Under the pieces are notes generated by a model. The model did not search any database. It saw nothing but the letters and a program-made list of their open reading frames with translations, and had not been told where the DNA came from. This document shows positions 4,588 through 13,617 of a stretch of DNA of 15,485 bases, one piece after another. Each line of letters starts with the position of its first letter. Positions within the stretch are counted from its first letter, which is position 1. The translations under genes and the position numbers were made by a program. The stretch is from Clostridia bacterium (GTDB lineage: Bacteria > Bacillota > Clostridia > Christensenellales > CAG-917), in assembly GCA_900769205.1 (NCBI GenBank), contig CAAGFS010000127.1, positions 1-15,485 of the forward strand, read 5' to 3'.

Positions 4588-7500
4588 TCCCAAAGAATTC
4601 ACAATCAAATGTACGGAACAACCGAAAGGCGTGATTTTTCCAGAATAAAAGACGTCTTGCCGATTCCGTATCTCATTGAGGTGCAAAAGAATTCCTACGC
4701 AAATTTCATTGACGCCGGCATCACGGAAGTTTTCAAAGATTATTCTCCTATAATCGACTTCTCCGGCAGATTGAAACTCGAGTTTTTGTCACACAGATTC
4801 GACGGCGAGCCGAAATATTCCGTCAAAGAGTGCAAAGACCGTGACGCAACGTATGCTATTCCGCTCAAAGTCAAGGCGCGTCTGACCAACACCGAAACGG
4901 GCGAAGTCGTGGAGCAGGAAGTGTTTATGGGCGATTTCCCGCTCATGACGGATTCCGGTTCTTTCGTCATCAACGGTGCGGAACGCGTCATCGTTTCGCA
5001 GCTTGTCAGAAGCCCGGGCGTTTACAACGACAAGGTGCTCGACAAAAACGGCGTGCCCCGCTACGCAACCACGGTTATCCCCAACAGAGGCGCGTGGCTC
5101 GAATACGAGCAGGACACCAACGACGTGCAATGGGTGCACGTTGACAGAACGAGAAAAATCACGGCAACCACTCTTTTGCGTGCTCTCGGCTACGGCACGG
5201 ACGAGGAGATCATAGATTTGTTCGGCGGTGACGAGATGATCGTCAACACCTGCCAGAAAGACGCTCAATGCAAGACGGAAGAACAGGGCAAGATAGATTT
5301 GTTCCGTCGTCTGCGTCCGGGCGAAGTTCCCACCGTCGAAGGTGCAAACATTCTCATTCACAACACCTTCTACGACTACAAGAGATACGACCTTGCAAGA
5401 GTGGGACGCTATAAATACAACAAGAAACTCGCTCTCGGTTCGCGTATCGCGGGCTACAAACTTGCAAAAGACGTCGTTTCAAACGTCACGGGCGAGATAC
5501 TTGCTCAAAAGGGCGAAATCGTCGATGAAAAGAAAGGCTTTGAAATCCAGAACAACGCAGTCAACGTCGTGTGGCTTGCCTACACCGACCGCGACGGAAA
5601 GGAAAAACAATTCAAAGTCATCGGCAACAACACCGTCGATCTCGACGCGTTTGTGGATTGCAATCCGAGAGAATTGGGCATTCTCGAAAGAGTGTACTAT
5701 CCCAATCTCAAAGCGTTGATGGACGAGTTCGGCGATGACAAGGACCAACTTCTTCTCGCAATCAAAGCGTCGGTGGACGAGCTTGTCTATAAGCACATCA
5801 CGCTTGACGACATCGTGGCAATCGAAGACTACAACCTCGGTCTGCGCTACGGTTTCGGCACTTGCGACGACATCGACCACTTGTCCAACCGTCGCGTGCG
5901 CGCGGTGGGCGAGTTGCTCCAGAATCAATTCCGCATCGGTATTTCCCGTCTTGAAAGAGTCATTAAGGAGAGAATGGCTTCCGCACAGGAAAACGCGGAG
6001 ATTACGCCCCAGACGCTCATCAACATCCGCCCCGTCACGAGCGCGGTGAAAGAGTTTTTCGGTTCTTCGCAACTTTCGCAGTTTATGGACCAACCCAACC
6101 CGATTGCAGAGCTTACGCACAAGCGCAAACTCTCCGCTCTCGGCCCCGGCGGTCTGAACAGAGAACGCGCAAGTTTCGAAGTGCGCGACGTTCACCACTC
6201 TCACTACGGACGTATGTGCCCGATTGAAACGCCTGAAGGACAAAACATCGGTCTTATCACTTCGCTTTCTTCTTACGCAAAAGTCAACGAGTACGGATTT
6301 ATCGAAACGCCGTACCGCAAGATAGACAAGGCGACGGGCGTCGTGACGGACGAAGTGGTGTATATGGCGGCGGACGAAGAAGACAAATACGTCATCGCGC
6401 AGGCAAACGAACCGCTCGACGAGCAGAGCAGATTCCTGCGCAACCGCGTCAACTGCCGTATCAGAAACGACATCCGCGAAGTCCCCAAAGAAAAAGCGGA
6501 CTATATGGACGTCAACCCCAAACAGTTGATTTCCATCGCGACGGCACTCATTCCTTTCCTTGAAAACGACGATACCAACCGTGCTCTTATGGGCTCGAAC
6601 ATGCAACGTCAGGCGGTTCCCCTTCTCAAACCGCAGGCGCCTATGATCGCAACGGGCGTCGAACACAAGATTGCGTACGACTCCGGCGTGCTGAAAATCG
6701 CAAAACACGACGGCTTCGTCAAGTACGTTGACAGCGACAAAATCGTCGTCGAGTGCAACGACGGCACGCAAGATACTTACGTATTGAGCAAGTTCGAGCG
6801 TTCAAACCAATCCACTTGCATCAATCAACATCCGATTGTCAACAAGGGCGACAAGGTTTACGCTCCCAAATACGACGACAAGGGCAACCTTGTCAGCGAA
6901 GGCACCGTGCTTGCGGACGGTCCCGCAACCGACCACGGCGAGCTTGCTCTGGGCAGAAATATGCTCATCGGCTTTATGTCCTGGGAAGGCTACAACTACG
7001 AAGACGCGGTTCTCATCAGCGAAGAACTGGTGCGCGACGACCTTTACACTTCAATTCACATCGAGGAGTACGAGATCGAGTGCCGCGACACCAAACTCGG
7101 CGACGAGCAAATCACGAGAGATATTCCCAACCTTTCGGACGACGTGCTCAAAAATCTTGACGAAGACGGCATCGTGAGAGTGGGTGCGGAAGTCAAAGCG
7201 GGCGACATTCTCGTCGGAAAGGTCACCCCGAAGGGCGAAACCGAGCTCACTCCCGAAGAAAGATTGCTCCGCGCAATCTTCGGCGAAAAGGCGAGAGAAG
7301 TGCGCGACACGTCGTTGCGCGTCCCCAACGGAGAAAGCGGTATCGTCGTTGACGTGAAGATATTCACAAGAAAGAACAAGGACGAACTTGCTCCCGGCGT
7401 CAACAAACTCGTGCGCGTCTATATCGCTCAAAAGAGAAAAATCTCCGTCGGCGACAAGATGGCGGGACGTCACGGAAACAAGGGCGTCGTGTCAAGAGTT

Positions 7501-8403
7501 TTGCCCAAGGAAGATATGCCTTTCATGGCGGACGGCACACCCCTTCAGATCGTGCTCAACCCGCTGGGCGTTCCGAGCCGTATGAACATCGGACAAGTGC
7601 TTGAAGTCCACCTCGGACTCATCGCTCACATGCTCGACTGGAAAGTCGCAACCCCCGTTTTCGACGGCGCGAACGAGCAGGACATCAAAGCCTTATTCCA
7701 GCAATGCGGAATCGTCAACGAAGAGGGCGAAGTGGACGGCAAGATCCAACTCTACGACGGAAGAACGGGCGAACCGTTTGAAAACAGAACCACCGTCGGC
7801 TATATGTACTATCTCAAACTGCATCATCTCGTCGATGATAAGATTCACGCAAGAAGCACCGGTCCGTACAGCCTCGTCACGCAACAACCGCTCGGCGGAA
7901 AGGCGCAATTCGGCGGACAACGTTTCGGCGAAATGGAAGTCTGGGCGTTGGAAGCGTACGGCGCGGCAAACGTGTTGCAAGAGATTCTCACCGTCAAGTC
8001 GGACGACGTGGTGGGACGTGTCAAGACCTACGAGTCAATCGTCAAGGGAAGCAACATCTCCGAGCCCGGTATTCCGGAATCGTTCAAAGTTCTCGTCAAG
8101 GAATTGCAATCTCTCGCTCTCGACGTCAAGGTGCTCACCGAAGACAGAGACGAAGTCAAACTGCGCGATTACGATGACGACGCCGACTTCGACGCACATG
8201 CTTCCAGAAAGCACGAGGAACTCAAAGAAATCGACATTCTCGGCGACGAAAACAATATCTTTGCAAACTTCGGTCAGGACGGCAAGACGGACGACACCAG
8301 CTTGTTCGACACCGACGACGATGACGAAAGCATATTCAGCGCACTCACCGAAGGCACTCCCGATCTGAGCGATCTCTTCGGCACAAACTCCGATGAAGAG
8401 TAA
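4585..8403 (+). CDS. rpoB: RNA polymerase subunit beta
   Basis: This is the beta subunit of the core RNA polymerase, 1272 aa, which together with beta' forms the catalytic cleft. The N-terminal lobes (RRDFSRIKDVLPIPYLIEVQ) lead to the rifampicin pocket at residues 493-520 (GSSQLSQFMDQ through ALGPGG). Next come VRDVHHSHYGRMCPIETPEG and the active-site segment VGDKMAGRHGNKG, with Lys958 and Lys966 equivalent to the two catalytic-site lysines of E. coli. The beta-clamp end is GGKAQFGGQRFGEMEVWALE. Asp502, His512 and Ser517 of the drug pocket are kept, but the usual Arg529 (E. coli numbering) is Lys515. The C-terminus is an acidic tail of about 80 residues (1193-1272). The gene is first in an operon with rpoC (14 bp away) and metK. 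No rplL lies upstream within the available space. Confidence 0.99.
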   Translation: MSQRIHNQMYGTTERRDFSRIKDVLPIPYLIEVQKNSYANFIDAGITEVFKDYSPIIDFSGRLKLEFLSHRFDGEPKYSVKECKDRDATYAIPLKVKARLTNTETGEVVEQEVFMGDFPLMTDSGSFVINGAERVIVSQLVRSPGVYNDKVLDKNGVPRYATTVIPNRGAWLEYEQDTNDVQWVHVDRTRKITATTLLRALGYGTDEEIIDLFGGDEMIVNTCQKDAQCKTEEQGKIDLFRRLRPGEVPTVEGANILIHNTFYDYKRYDLARVGRYKYNKKLALGSRIAGYKLAKDVVSNVTGEILAQKGEIVDEKKGFEIQNNAVNVVWLAYTDRDGKEKQFKVIGNNTVDLDAFVDCNPRELGILERVYYPNLKALMDEFGDDKDQLLLAIKASVDELVYKHITLDDIVAIEDYNLGLRYGFGTCDDIDHLSNRRVRAVGELLQNQFRIGISRLERVIKERMASAQENAEITPQTLINIRPVTSAVKEFFGSSQLSQFMDQPNPIAELTHKRKLSALGPGGLNRERASFEVRDVHHSHYGRMCPIETPEGQNIGLITSLSSYAKVNEYGFIETPYRKIDKATGVVTDEVVYMAADEEDKYVIAQANEPLDEQSRFLRNRVNCRIRNDIREVPKEKADYMDVNPKQLISIATALIPFLENDDTNRALMGSNMQRQAVPLLKPQAPMIATGVEHKIAYDSGVLKIAKHDGFVKYVDSDKIVVECNDGTQDTYVLSKFERSNQSTCINQHPIVNKGDKVYAPKYDDKGNLVSEGTVLADGPATDHGELALGRNMLIGFMSWEGYNYEDAVLISEELVRDDLYTSIHIEEYEIECRDTKLGDEQITRDIPNLSDDVLKNLDEDGIVRVGAEVKAGDILVGKVTPKGETELTPEERLLRAIFGEKAREVRDTSLRVPNGESGIVVDVKIFTRKNKDELAPGVNKLVRVYIAQKRKISVGDKMAGRHGNKGVVSRVLPKEDMPFMADGTPLQIVLNPLGVPSRMNIGQVLEVHLGLIAHMLDWKVATPVFDGANEQDIKALFQQCGIVNEEGEVDGKIQLYDGRTGEPFENRTTVGYMYYLKLHHLVDDKIHARSTGPYSLVTQQPLGGKAQFGGQRFGEMEVWALEAYGAANVLQEILTVKSDDVVGRVKTYESIVKGSNISEPGIPESFKVLVKELQSLALDVKVLTEDRDEVKLRDYDDDADFDAHASRKHEELKEIDILGDENNIFANFGQDGKTDDTSLFDTDDDDESIFSALTEGTPDLSDLFGTNSDEE

Positions 8404-8417
8404 TAGGAGATGACAAT

Positions 8418-11400
8418 ATGTACGAACTCAGCAATTTTGATGCAATTCAAATCGGTATCGCTTCACCCGAAAAGATCAGAGAATGGTCATACGGTGAAGT
8501 GACCAAACCCGAAACCATAAACTACCGCACTCAAAAACCCGAAAAAGACGGTCTTTTCTGCGAAAAGATTTTCGGGCCTACGCGTGACTGGGAATGCCAC
8601 TGCGGAAGATACAAACGCATCCGCTACAAAGGCGTCATCTGCGAAAAGTGCGGCGTCGAAGTGACGAAATCCAAGGTGCGTCGTGAAAGAATGGGACATA
8701 TCGAGCTTGCTTGTCCCGTCACGCACATCTGGTATCTGCGCGGTGTTCCGTCCAGAATCTCCATACTTCTCGACGTCTCTCCGAAGGAGCTTGAACAAGT
8801 CGTCTATTTCGTGTCCTTCATCGTGCTCGATCCGGGCAACGTGAGCGAACTTCGCAAGAAACAAGTCATCACGGACAAGGAATACAGAGATCTTCTCGAA
8901 AAGTACGACGCAAAAGATTTCAGAGTGGGCATGGGCGCCGAATCCGTCAAGGAACTTCTTATGGAAGTCGATCTTGACAAAGAAAGCGAACAACTCAAAA
9001 ACATCATCAACAATTCCGTCGGACAAAAACGCATCAAAGCGGTCAAACGTCTTGAAATCGTGGAAGCGTTCCGTCAATCGGGAAACAAACCCGAATGGAT
9101 GGTGCTTGACGTTCTCCCCGTTCTCCCGCCCGAACTTCGTCCGATGATCCAACTTGACGGCGGCAGATTTGCAACCAGCGACCTCAACGATTTGTATCGC
9201 AGAGTCATCAACCGCAACAACCGCCTGAAAAAACTCAAAGAACTCGGCGCGCCCGACATCATCGTGCGCAACGAAAAGCGTATGCTTCAGGAAGCGGTGG
9301 ACGCTCTCATCGACAACGGTCGTCGCGGAAAAGCGGTGTCAGGTCCCGGCAACAGAGATCTCAAATCCCTTTCAGGTATGCTCCGCGGAAAGCAAGGACG
9401 TTTCCGTCAGAACCTGCTCGGCAAGCGCGTTGACTACTCAGGCCGTTCGGTTATCGTCGTCGGCCCCGAACTCAAACTTTATCAATGCGGTCTGCCGAAG
9501 GAAATGGCTCTCGAACTGTTCAAGCCTTTCATTATGAACAAACTCGTGGAACGCAACCTTTGCCACAACATCAAGAGCGCAAAGAGATTCGTCGATACGG
9601 GCAAGAATCAGGTGTGGGACATTCTCGAAGAAATCATCAAGGATCACCCTGTCCTTCTCAACCGTGCTCCGACGCTTCACAGACTCGGCATTCAGGCTTT
9701 CGAGCCTGTGCTTGTGGAAGGCAGAGCAATCAAACTTCACCCGCTCGCCTGCGGCGCGTTCAACGCGGACTTCGACGGCGACCAGATGGCGGTTCACGTT
9801 CCGCTCTCCATCGAGGCGCAAGCGGAAGCGAGAATATTGATGCTTTGCACCAACAACATCCTCAAACTTTCGGACGGCAAACCTATCGTTTCGCCGACGC
9901 AGGATATGGTCATCGGTTCGTACTATCTGACGATAGTCAGACCGGGCGCAAAGGGCGAAGGCAACTATTATAGCTCCTTCGACGAGGCAATGATGGCGTA
10001 TCAGGACAAAGACCTGACTTTGCAATCGCTCTGCTACATCCGCGTGCCCGTTCAGAACGAAGACGGCACCACGTCGAACAAATTGCTCCACACAACCGTG
10101 GGACGCTTCATCTTCAACAACAACATTCCGCAAGACTTGCACTTCATCGACAGAGAAGACGAGCAAGGCAAAGGACAACTCGAAGTTGAAGGCATACTCG
10201 GCGTCAACGCCGCAATCGACGAAAACCAATTCCACGCAATCGTCGATTTGTTCAGACAAAACGACGTCAATCCCGACACGTGCGTGCGCGCGCGTTCCAT
10301 ATTGAAGAAAGGCGCGCTCTCCGACGAGCAAATCGGTCAGATTGCAAAAGCAGTCAAAGACGCGGGCGAGCTTGACCTTTCAAAGACGAAAGAAAATTTG
10401 CGTGAAATCACCGCTTTGCGCGAGAGCATACAAAAAGTGCTCGGCAAAAAGGCGATGGCAATCGGCAAGAAGCAGCTCAGCATGATAGTTGACAACTGCT
10501 TCAAGTATCACGGCGCAACCGAAACCGCCGAAATGCTTGACAGAATCAAATCGCTCGGCTACAAATATTCGACGATCGGCGCAATCACCGCGTCCGTGTT
10601 CGATATGCACATCCCCGGCGACAAGCAAAAGATCGTGCACGAAGCCGAACAGGAAGTCGTCAAAATCGAAAGACTTTACGCTCGCGGCGTGCTTTCGGAC
10701 GAAGGACGTTATAAAGAAATCATCAAGATCTGGAAAGACGCCGCCGACAAGGTTGAAGGCGAACTCAAAAAAGGTCTTGACGACTTCAACCCGATCTGGA
10801 TGATGGCAAACTCCGGCGCGCGCGGAAGCATGGGACAAATCAGACAGCTCGCAGGTATGCGTGGTCTTATGGCGGACCCGTCGGGTCGTACGATCGAGTT
10901 GCCTGTTCGCTCTTCCTTCCGTGAAGGCTTGTCCGTTTTGGAATACTTCATCTCGTCGCACGGCGGAAGAAAAGGTCTTGCCGACACGGCTCTCAAAACG
11001 GCTGACTCCGGTTATCTTACAAGACGTCTCGTTGACGTTTCTCACTCCGTCGTCGTTCGCGAGCAGGATTGCGGTGACACCAAGGGTACGTTTATCACGG
11101 CAATCAGAGATGAAAAGAGCGTCATCGAAGCTCTTGCCGACCGCATAGCCGGCAGATACACGATAGGCGACGTCGTCAACCCCGAAACGGGCGAAATCAT
11201 CTGCGAAGGCGACACGCTTATCTCCACCGACAAGGCGAAAGAGATTGACAAGGTTCTCACTTCCTACTGGGAGAAGAACGGTGCGGATATGCACCATCAA
11301 CCGGGTGTGCTCATCCGCTCCATCCTCACCTGCAAGTCCAAAAACGGCGTGTGCGTGAAGTGCTACGGCAAGAATATGGCTTCGGGCAACCCCGTCAAGA

Positions 11401-12284
11401 TAGGCGAAGCGGTGGGTATCATCGCGGCTCAATCAATCGGCGAGCCGGGCACGCAGCTTACGATGCGTACCTTCCACTCGGGCGGCGTCGCAACCGACGA
11501 CGACATCACTCAAGGTCTGCCGCGTGTCGAAGAATTGTTCGAAGCGCGCAACCCGAAAGGTAAAGCGGTCATCACGGAAAACAGCGGTCTCGTGCATATC
11601 AGCGACGACCGTCGTGAAATCACCGTCACCGCTCCCGACGGAGAAACCAAATCCTATGCAATTCCCTACAACGCCAACATTCTCGTCGCGGAAGGCGAAA
11701 ACATCGGCGCGGGCGATCCGCTCACGAAAGGTTCTATCAATCCGCAGGATATGCTCCGTGCAAAAGGCGTCAAAGGCGTGCAGGAATACATCGCAAAAGA
11801 AGTTCAATCAGCCTACCGCACCGCGGGCGTCGAAATCAACGACAAACACGTTGAAGTCATCGTCAGACAGATGCTCCGCAAAGTCCGTATCGAAAACCAA
11901 GGCGACACCAATATGCTTCCCGGCACTTTGGTCGATTTGCTTGCCTACGAAGAAGAAAACGAAAAGGCTCTCGAAAACGGCGGAGTGCCCGCAACCGCAA
12001 AACGTACGTTGCTCGGCATAACCAAAGCGGCGTTGGCAACGGAATCCTTCTTGTCGGCAGCATCCTTCCAGGAAACCGCAAAAGTTCTTGCGGAAGCGGC
12101 AATCAACAACCGCATCGACCCGTTGGTCGGCTTGAAAGAAAACGTCATCATCGGCAAGCTCATCCCCGCAGGTACGGGTATGAAGTGCTACAAGAACATC
12201 ACCACCGTTGCGGCAAATCAGACGCAAACGGGTGAAATCATCGCACCGCATCGCCTTGAAGACGACGATATCGAAGAAATCTAA
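8418..12284 (+). CDS. rpoC: RNA polymerase subunit beta'
   Basis: This is the catalytic beta' subunit, 1288 aa, about 90 longer than Bacillus RpoC. The zinc ribbon uses Cys60, Cys62, Cys75 and Cys78. The Mg-binding loop NADFDGDQ has Asp451, Asp453 and Asp455. The second zinc site is Cys885, Cys972, Cys979 and Cys982. The trigger loop MRTFHSGG has Met1016 and His1020. RQLAGMRGLMADPSGR and the bridge-helix region GLADTALKTADSGYLTRRLV are canonical. The extra length is a mostly helical, charged insertion at about residues 593-682, between the LEVEG and GKKQLSMIVD segments. It lies before the rim helices of the secondary channel. The start has AGGAG 8 nt upstream, and rpoB ends in tandem TAA TAG. 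The TAA stop overlaps the metK start codon by one base. Confidence 0.99.
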   Translation: MYELSNFDAIQIGIASPEKIREWSYGEVTKPETINYRTQKPEKDGLFCEKIFGPTRDWECHCGRYKRIRYKGVICEKCGVEVTKSKVRRERMGHIELACPVTHIWYLRGVPSRISILLDVSPKELEQVVYFVSFIVLDPGNVSELRKKQVITDKEYRDLLEKYDAKDFRVGMGAESVKELLMEVDLDKESEQLKNIINNSVGQKRIKAVKRLEIVEAFRQSGNKPEWMVLDVLPVLPPELRPMIQLDGGRFATSDLNDLYRRVINRNNRLKKLKELGAPDIIVRNEKRMLQEAVDALIDNGRRGKAVSGPGNRDLKSLSGMLRGKQGRFRQNLLGKRVDYSGRSVIVVGPELKLYQCGLPKEMALELFKPFIMNKLVERNLCHNIKSAKRFVDTGKNQVWDILEEIIKDHPVLLNRAPTLHRLGIQAFEPVLVEGRAIKLHPLACGAFNADFDGDQMAVHVPLSIEAQAEARILMLCTNNILKLSDGKPIVSPTQDMVIGSYYLTIVRPGAKGEGNYYSSFDEAMMAYQDKDLTLQSLCYIRVPVQNEDGTTSNKLLHTTVGRFIFNNNIPQDLHFIDREDEQGKGQLEVEGILGVNAAIDENQFHAIVDLFRQNDVNPDTCVRARSILKKGALSDEQIGQIAKAVKDAGELDLSKTKENLREITALRESIQKVLGKKAMAIGKKQLSMIVDNCFKYHGATETAEMLDRIKSLGYKYSTIGAITASVFDMHIPGDKQKIVHEAEQEVVKIERLYARGVLSDEGRYKEIIKIWKDAADKVEGELKKGLDDFNPIWMMANSGARGSMGQIRQLAGMRGLMADPSGRTIELPVRSSFREGLSVLEYFISSHGGRKGLADTALKTADSGYLTRRLVDVSHSVVVREQDCGDTKGTFITAIRDEKSVIEALADRIAGRYTIGDVVNPETGEIICEGDTLISTDKAKEIDKVLTSYWEKNGADMHHQPGVLIRSILTCKSKNGVCVKCYGKNMASGNPVKIGEAVGIIAAQSIGEPGTQLTMRTFHSGGVATDDDITQGLPRVEELFEARNPKGKAVITENSGLVHISDDRREITVTAPDGETKSYAIPYNANILVAEGENIGAGDPLTKGSINPQDMLRAKGVKGVQEYIAKEVQSAYRTAGVEINDKHVEVIVRQMLRKVRIENQGDTNMLPGTLVDLLAYEEENEKALENGGVPATAKRTLLGITKAALATESFLSAASFQETAKVLAEAAINNRIDPLVGLKENVIIGKLIPAGTGMKCYKNITTVAANQTQTGEIIAPHRLEDDDIEEI

Positions 12285-13465
12285 TGAAAAGAAAACTTTT
12301 TACATCTGAAAGCGTGACGGAAGGACATCCCGACAAGGTGTGCGACCAGATCGCAGACGCAATACTCGACGACATATTCGCAGACGATCCGTCTGCGAGA
12401 GTCGCCGTTGAAGTGTGCGCGACGACGGGTATGGTTATGGTGTTCGGCGAAGTGTCCACAAAACACTATTGCGACATACCCGCAATCGTGCGCGACGTCA
12501 TAAAAGACGTCGGCTACAACGATTCGTCCCTCGGTTTCGACTACAAAACCTGCGCCGTGTTGAGTTCCATCGACGAGCAGTCGGCGGATATCGCTCTCGG
12601 CGTGGACAACGCGACCGACACCGACGACAACGACGAGTTCGACAGAATCGGAGCGGGCGACCAGGGCATGATGTTCGGCTACGCCTGCGATGAAACCGAA
12701 TCTCTGATGCCCCTTCCCATAACTCTTGCACACGCGCTCACAAGACAACTCACCGAAGTGAGAAAGAGCGGTGAAATAGAATGGCTCCGTCCCGACGGCA
12801 AGGCGCAAGTCACCGTCGAGTATATCGACGACGTGCCCGAAAGAGTGGATACTATCGTCGTGAGTTGCCAACACTCCGAAGACGTGGATATGGACACGCT
12901 TGAAAACGAAATCATCGACAAGGTGATAAATCGCGCCATTCCGCAAGAGTATATCGACGACGACACCAAGATTTACATCAACCCGACGGGAAGATTCGTC
13001 ATCGGCGGACCTGCGGGCGACAGCGGCGTCACGGGAAGAAAAATCATCGTGGACACCTACGGCGGATTCTGTGCGCACGGCGGTGGAGCGTTCAGCGGAA
13101 AAGACCCCACCAAAGTGGACAGAAGCGCGTCTTATATGGCTCGCTATATCTGCAAGAATCTCGTGGCGGCAGGCGTTTGCAAGAGAGCGGAGTTGCAGGT
13201 TGCCTATGCAATCGGCATGGCTCATCCCGTATCCGTGTACGTCAACACCTACGGCACGGGCATCGCAAGCGACGAAGACATCGCAAAAGCGGTCAGAGAA
13301 GTGTTCGATTTGCGCCCGAAAGCCATCATCAAGCATCTCAGACTCGACAGACCTATCTATCGCGCAACGTCCAACTACGGACATTTCGGCAAAGACGGGT
13401 TTGCGTGGGAGCAGACGGATATGGCGGACGAGATAAAACACGCCGTGGAAAAATACAGATTTTGA
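12284..13465 (+). CDS. metK: S-adenosylmethionine synthetase
   Basis: This cytosolic enzyme makes S-adenosylmethionine from methionine and ATP. At 393 aa it has the usual family length. It shows the N-terminal FTSESVTEGHPDKVCDQ with the ATP-contacting His, the signature GAGDQGMMFGYA, and the phosphate loop GGGAFSGKDPTKVDRSA. FVIGGPAGDSGVTGRKIIVD is also conserved. Its ATG shares its A with the stop of rpoC (TAATG), and only a weak purine stretch precedes it. Translation is therefore probably coupled to rpoC by reinitiation. No SAM riboswitch or separate promoter can fit upstream, unlike the common S-box control of metK in Bacillota. The operon ends at the terminator just downstream. Confidence 0.98.
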   Translation: MKRKLFTSESVTEGHPDKVCDQIADAILDDIFADDPSARVAVEVCATTGMVMVFGEVSTKHYCDIPAIVRDVIKDVGYNDSSLGFDYKTCAVLSSIDEQSADIALGVDNATDTDDNDEFDRIGAGDQGMMFGYACDETESLMPLPITLAHALTRQLTEVRKSGEIEWLRPDGKAQVTVEYIDDVPERVDTIVVSCQHSEDVDMDTLENEIIDKVINRAIPQEYIDDDTKIYINPTGRFVIGGPAGDSGVTGRKIIVDTYGGFCAHGGGAFSGKDPTKVDRSASYMARYICKNLVAAGVCKRAELQVAYAIGMAHPVSVYVNTYGTGIASDEDIAKAVREVFDLRPKAIIKHLRLDRPIYRATSNYGHFGKDGFAWEQTDMADEIKHAVEKYRF

Positions 13466-13476
13466 ACGTACGAGAG

Positions 13477-13505
13477 AAAAACGGTAGGATAACCCTGCCG
13501 TTTTT
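13477..13505 (+). terminator. Intrinsic terminator of the rpoB-rpoC-metK operon
   Basis: This is a 12-bp stem (13477-13488 with 13494-13505, core ACGGTAGG, including one T-G pair), a 5-nt loop and a T5 end. It lies 11 bp after the metK stop. The A-run on the left arm makes it potentially bidirectional. Confidence 0.88.
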
Positions 13506-13617
13506 CACAATTTGAGACAGCAAGGCGGAGCGTAATCCGCCGAAAACGCAAACGCGGTCGGGGCACGTCCTGAAACGTTTCGGGTATGAACTCTGCCTTT
13601 TGGGCAAGCGGAGAAAA

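Noticed and set aside
4139..4621. A 160-aa minus-strand frame across the rqcP-rpoB intergenic region
   Set aside because: It overlaps the rpoB promoter, leader and start, has biased composition and no recognisable domain or ribosome binding site.
12200..12290. SAM riboswitch before metK
   Set aside because: The upstream sequence is the coding 3' end of rpoC, and no S-box fold or terminator is present.
12281..13441. A 386-aa minus-strand frame covering all of metK
   Set aside because: Metk itself is unmistakable. The antisense frame has no motif, promoter or ribosome binding site.
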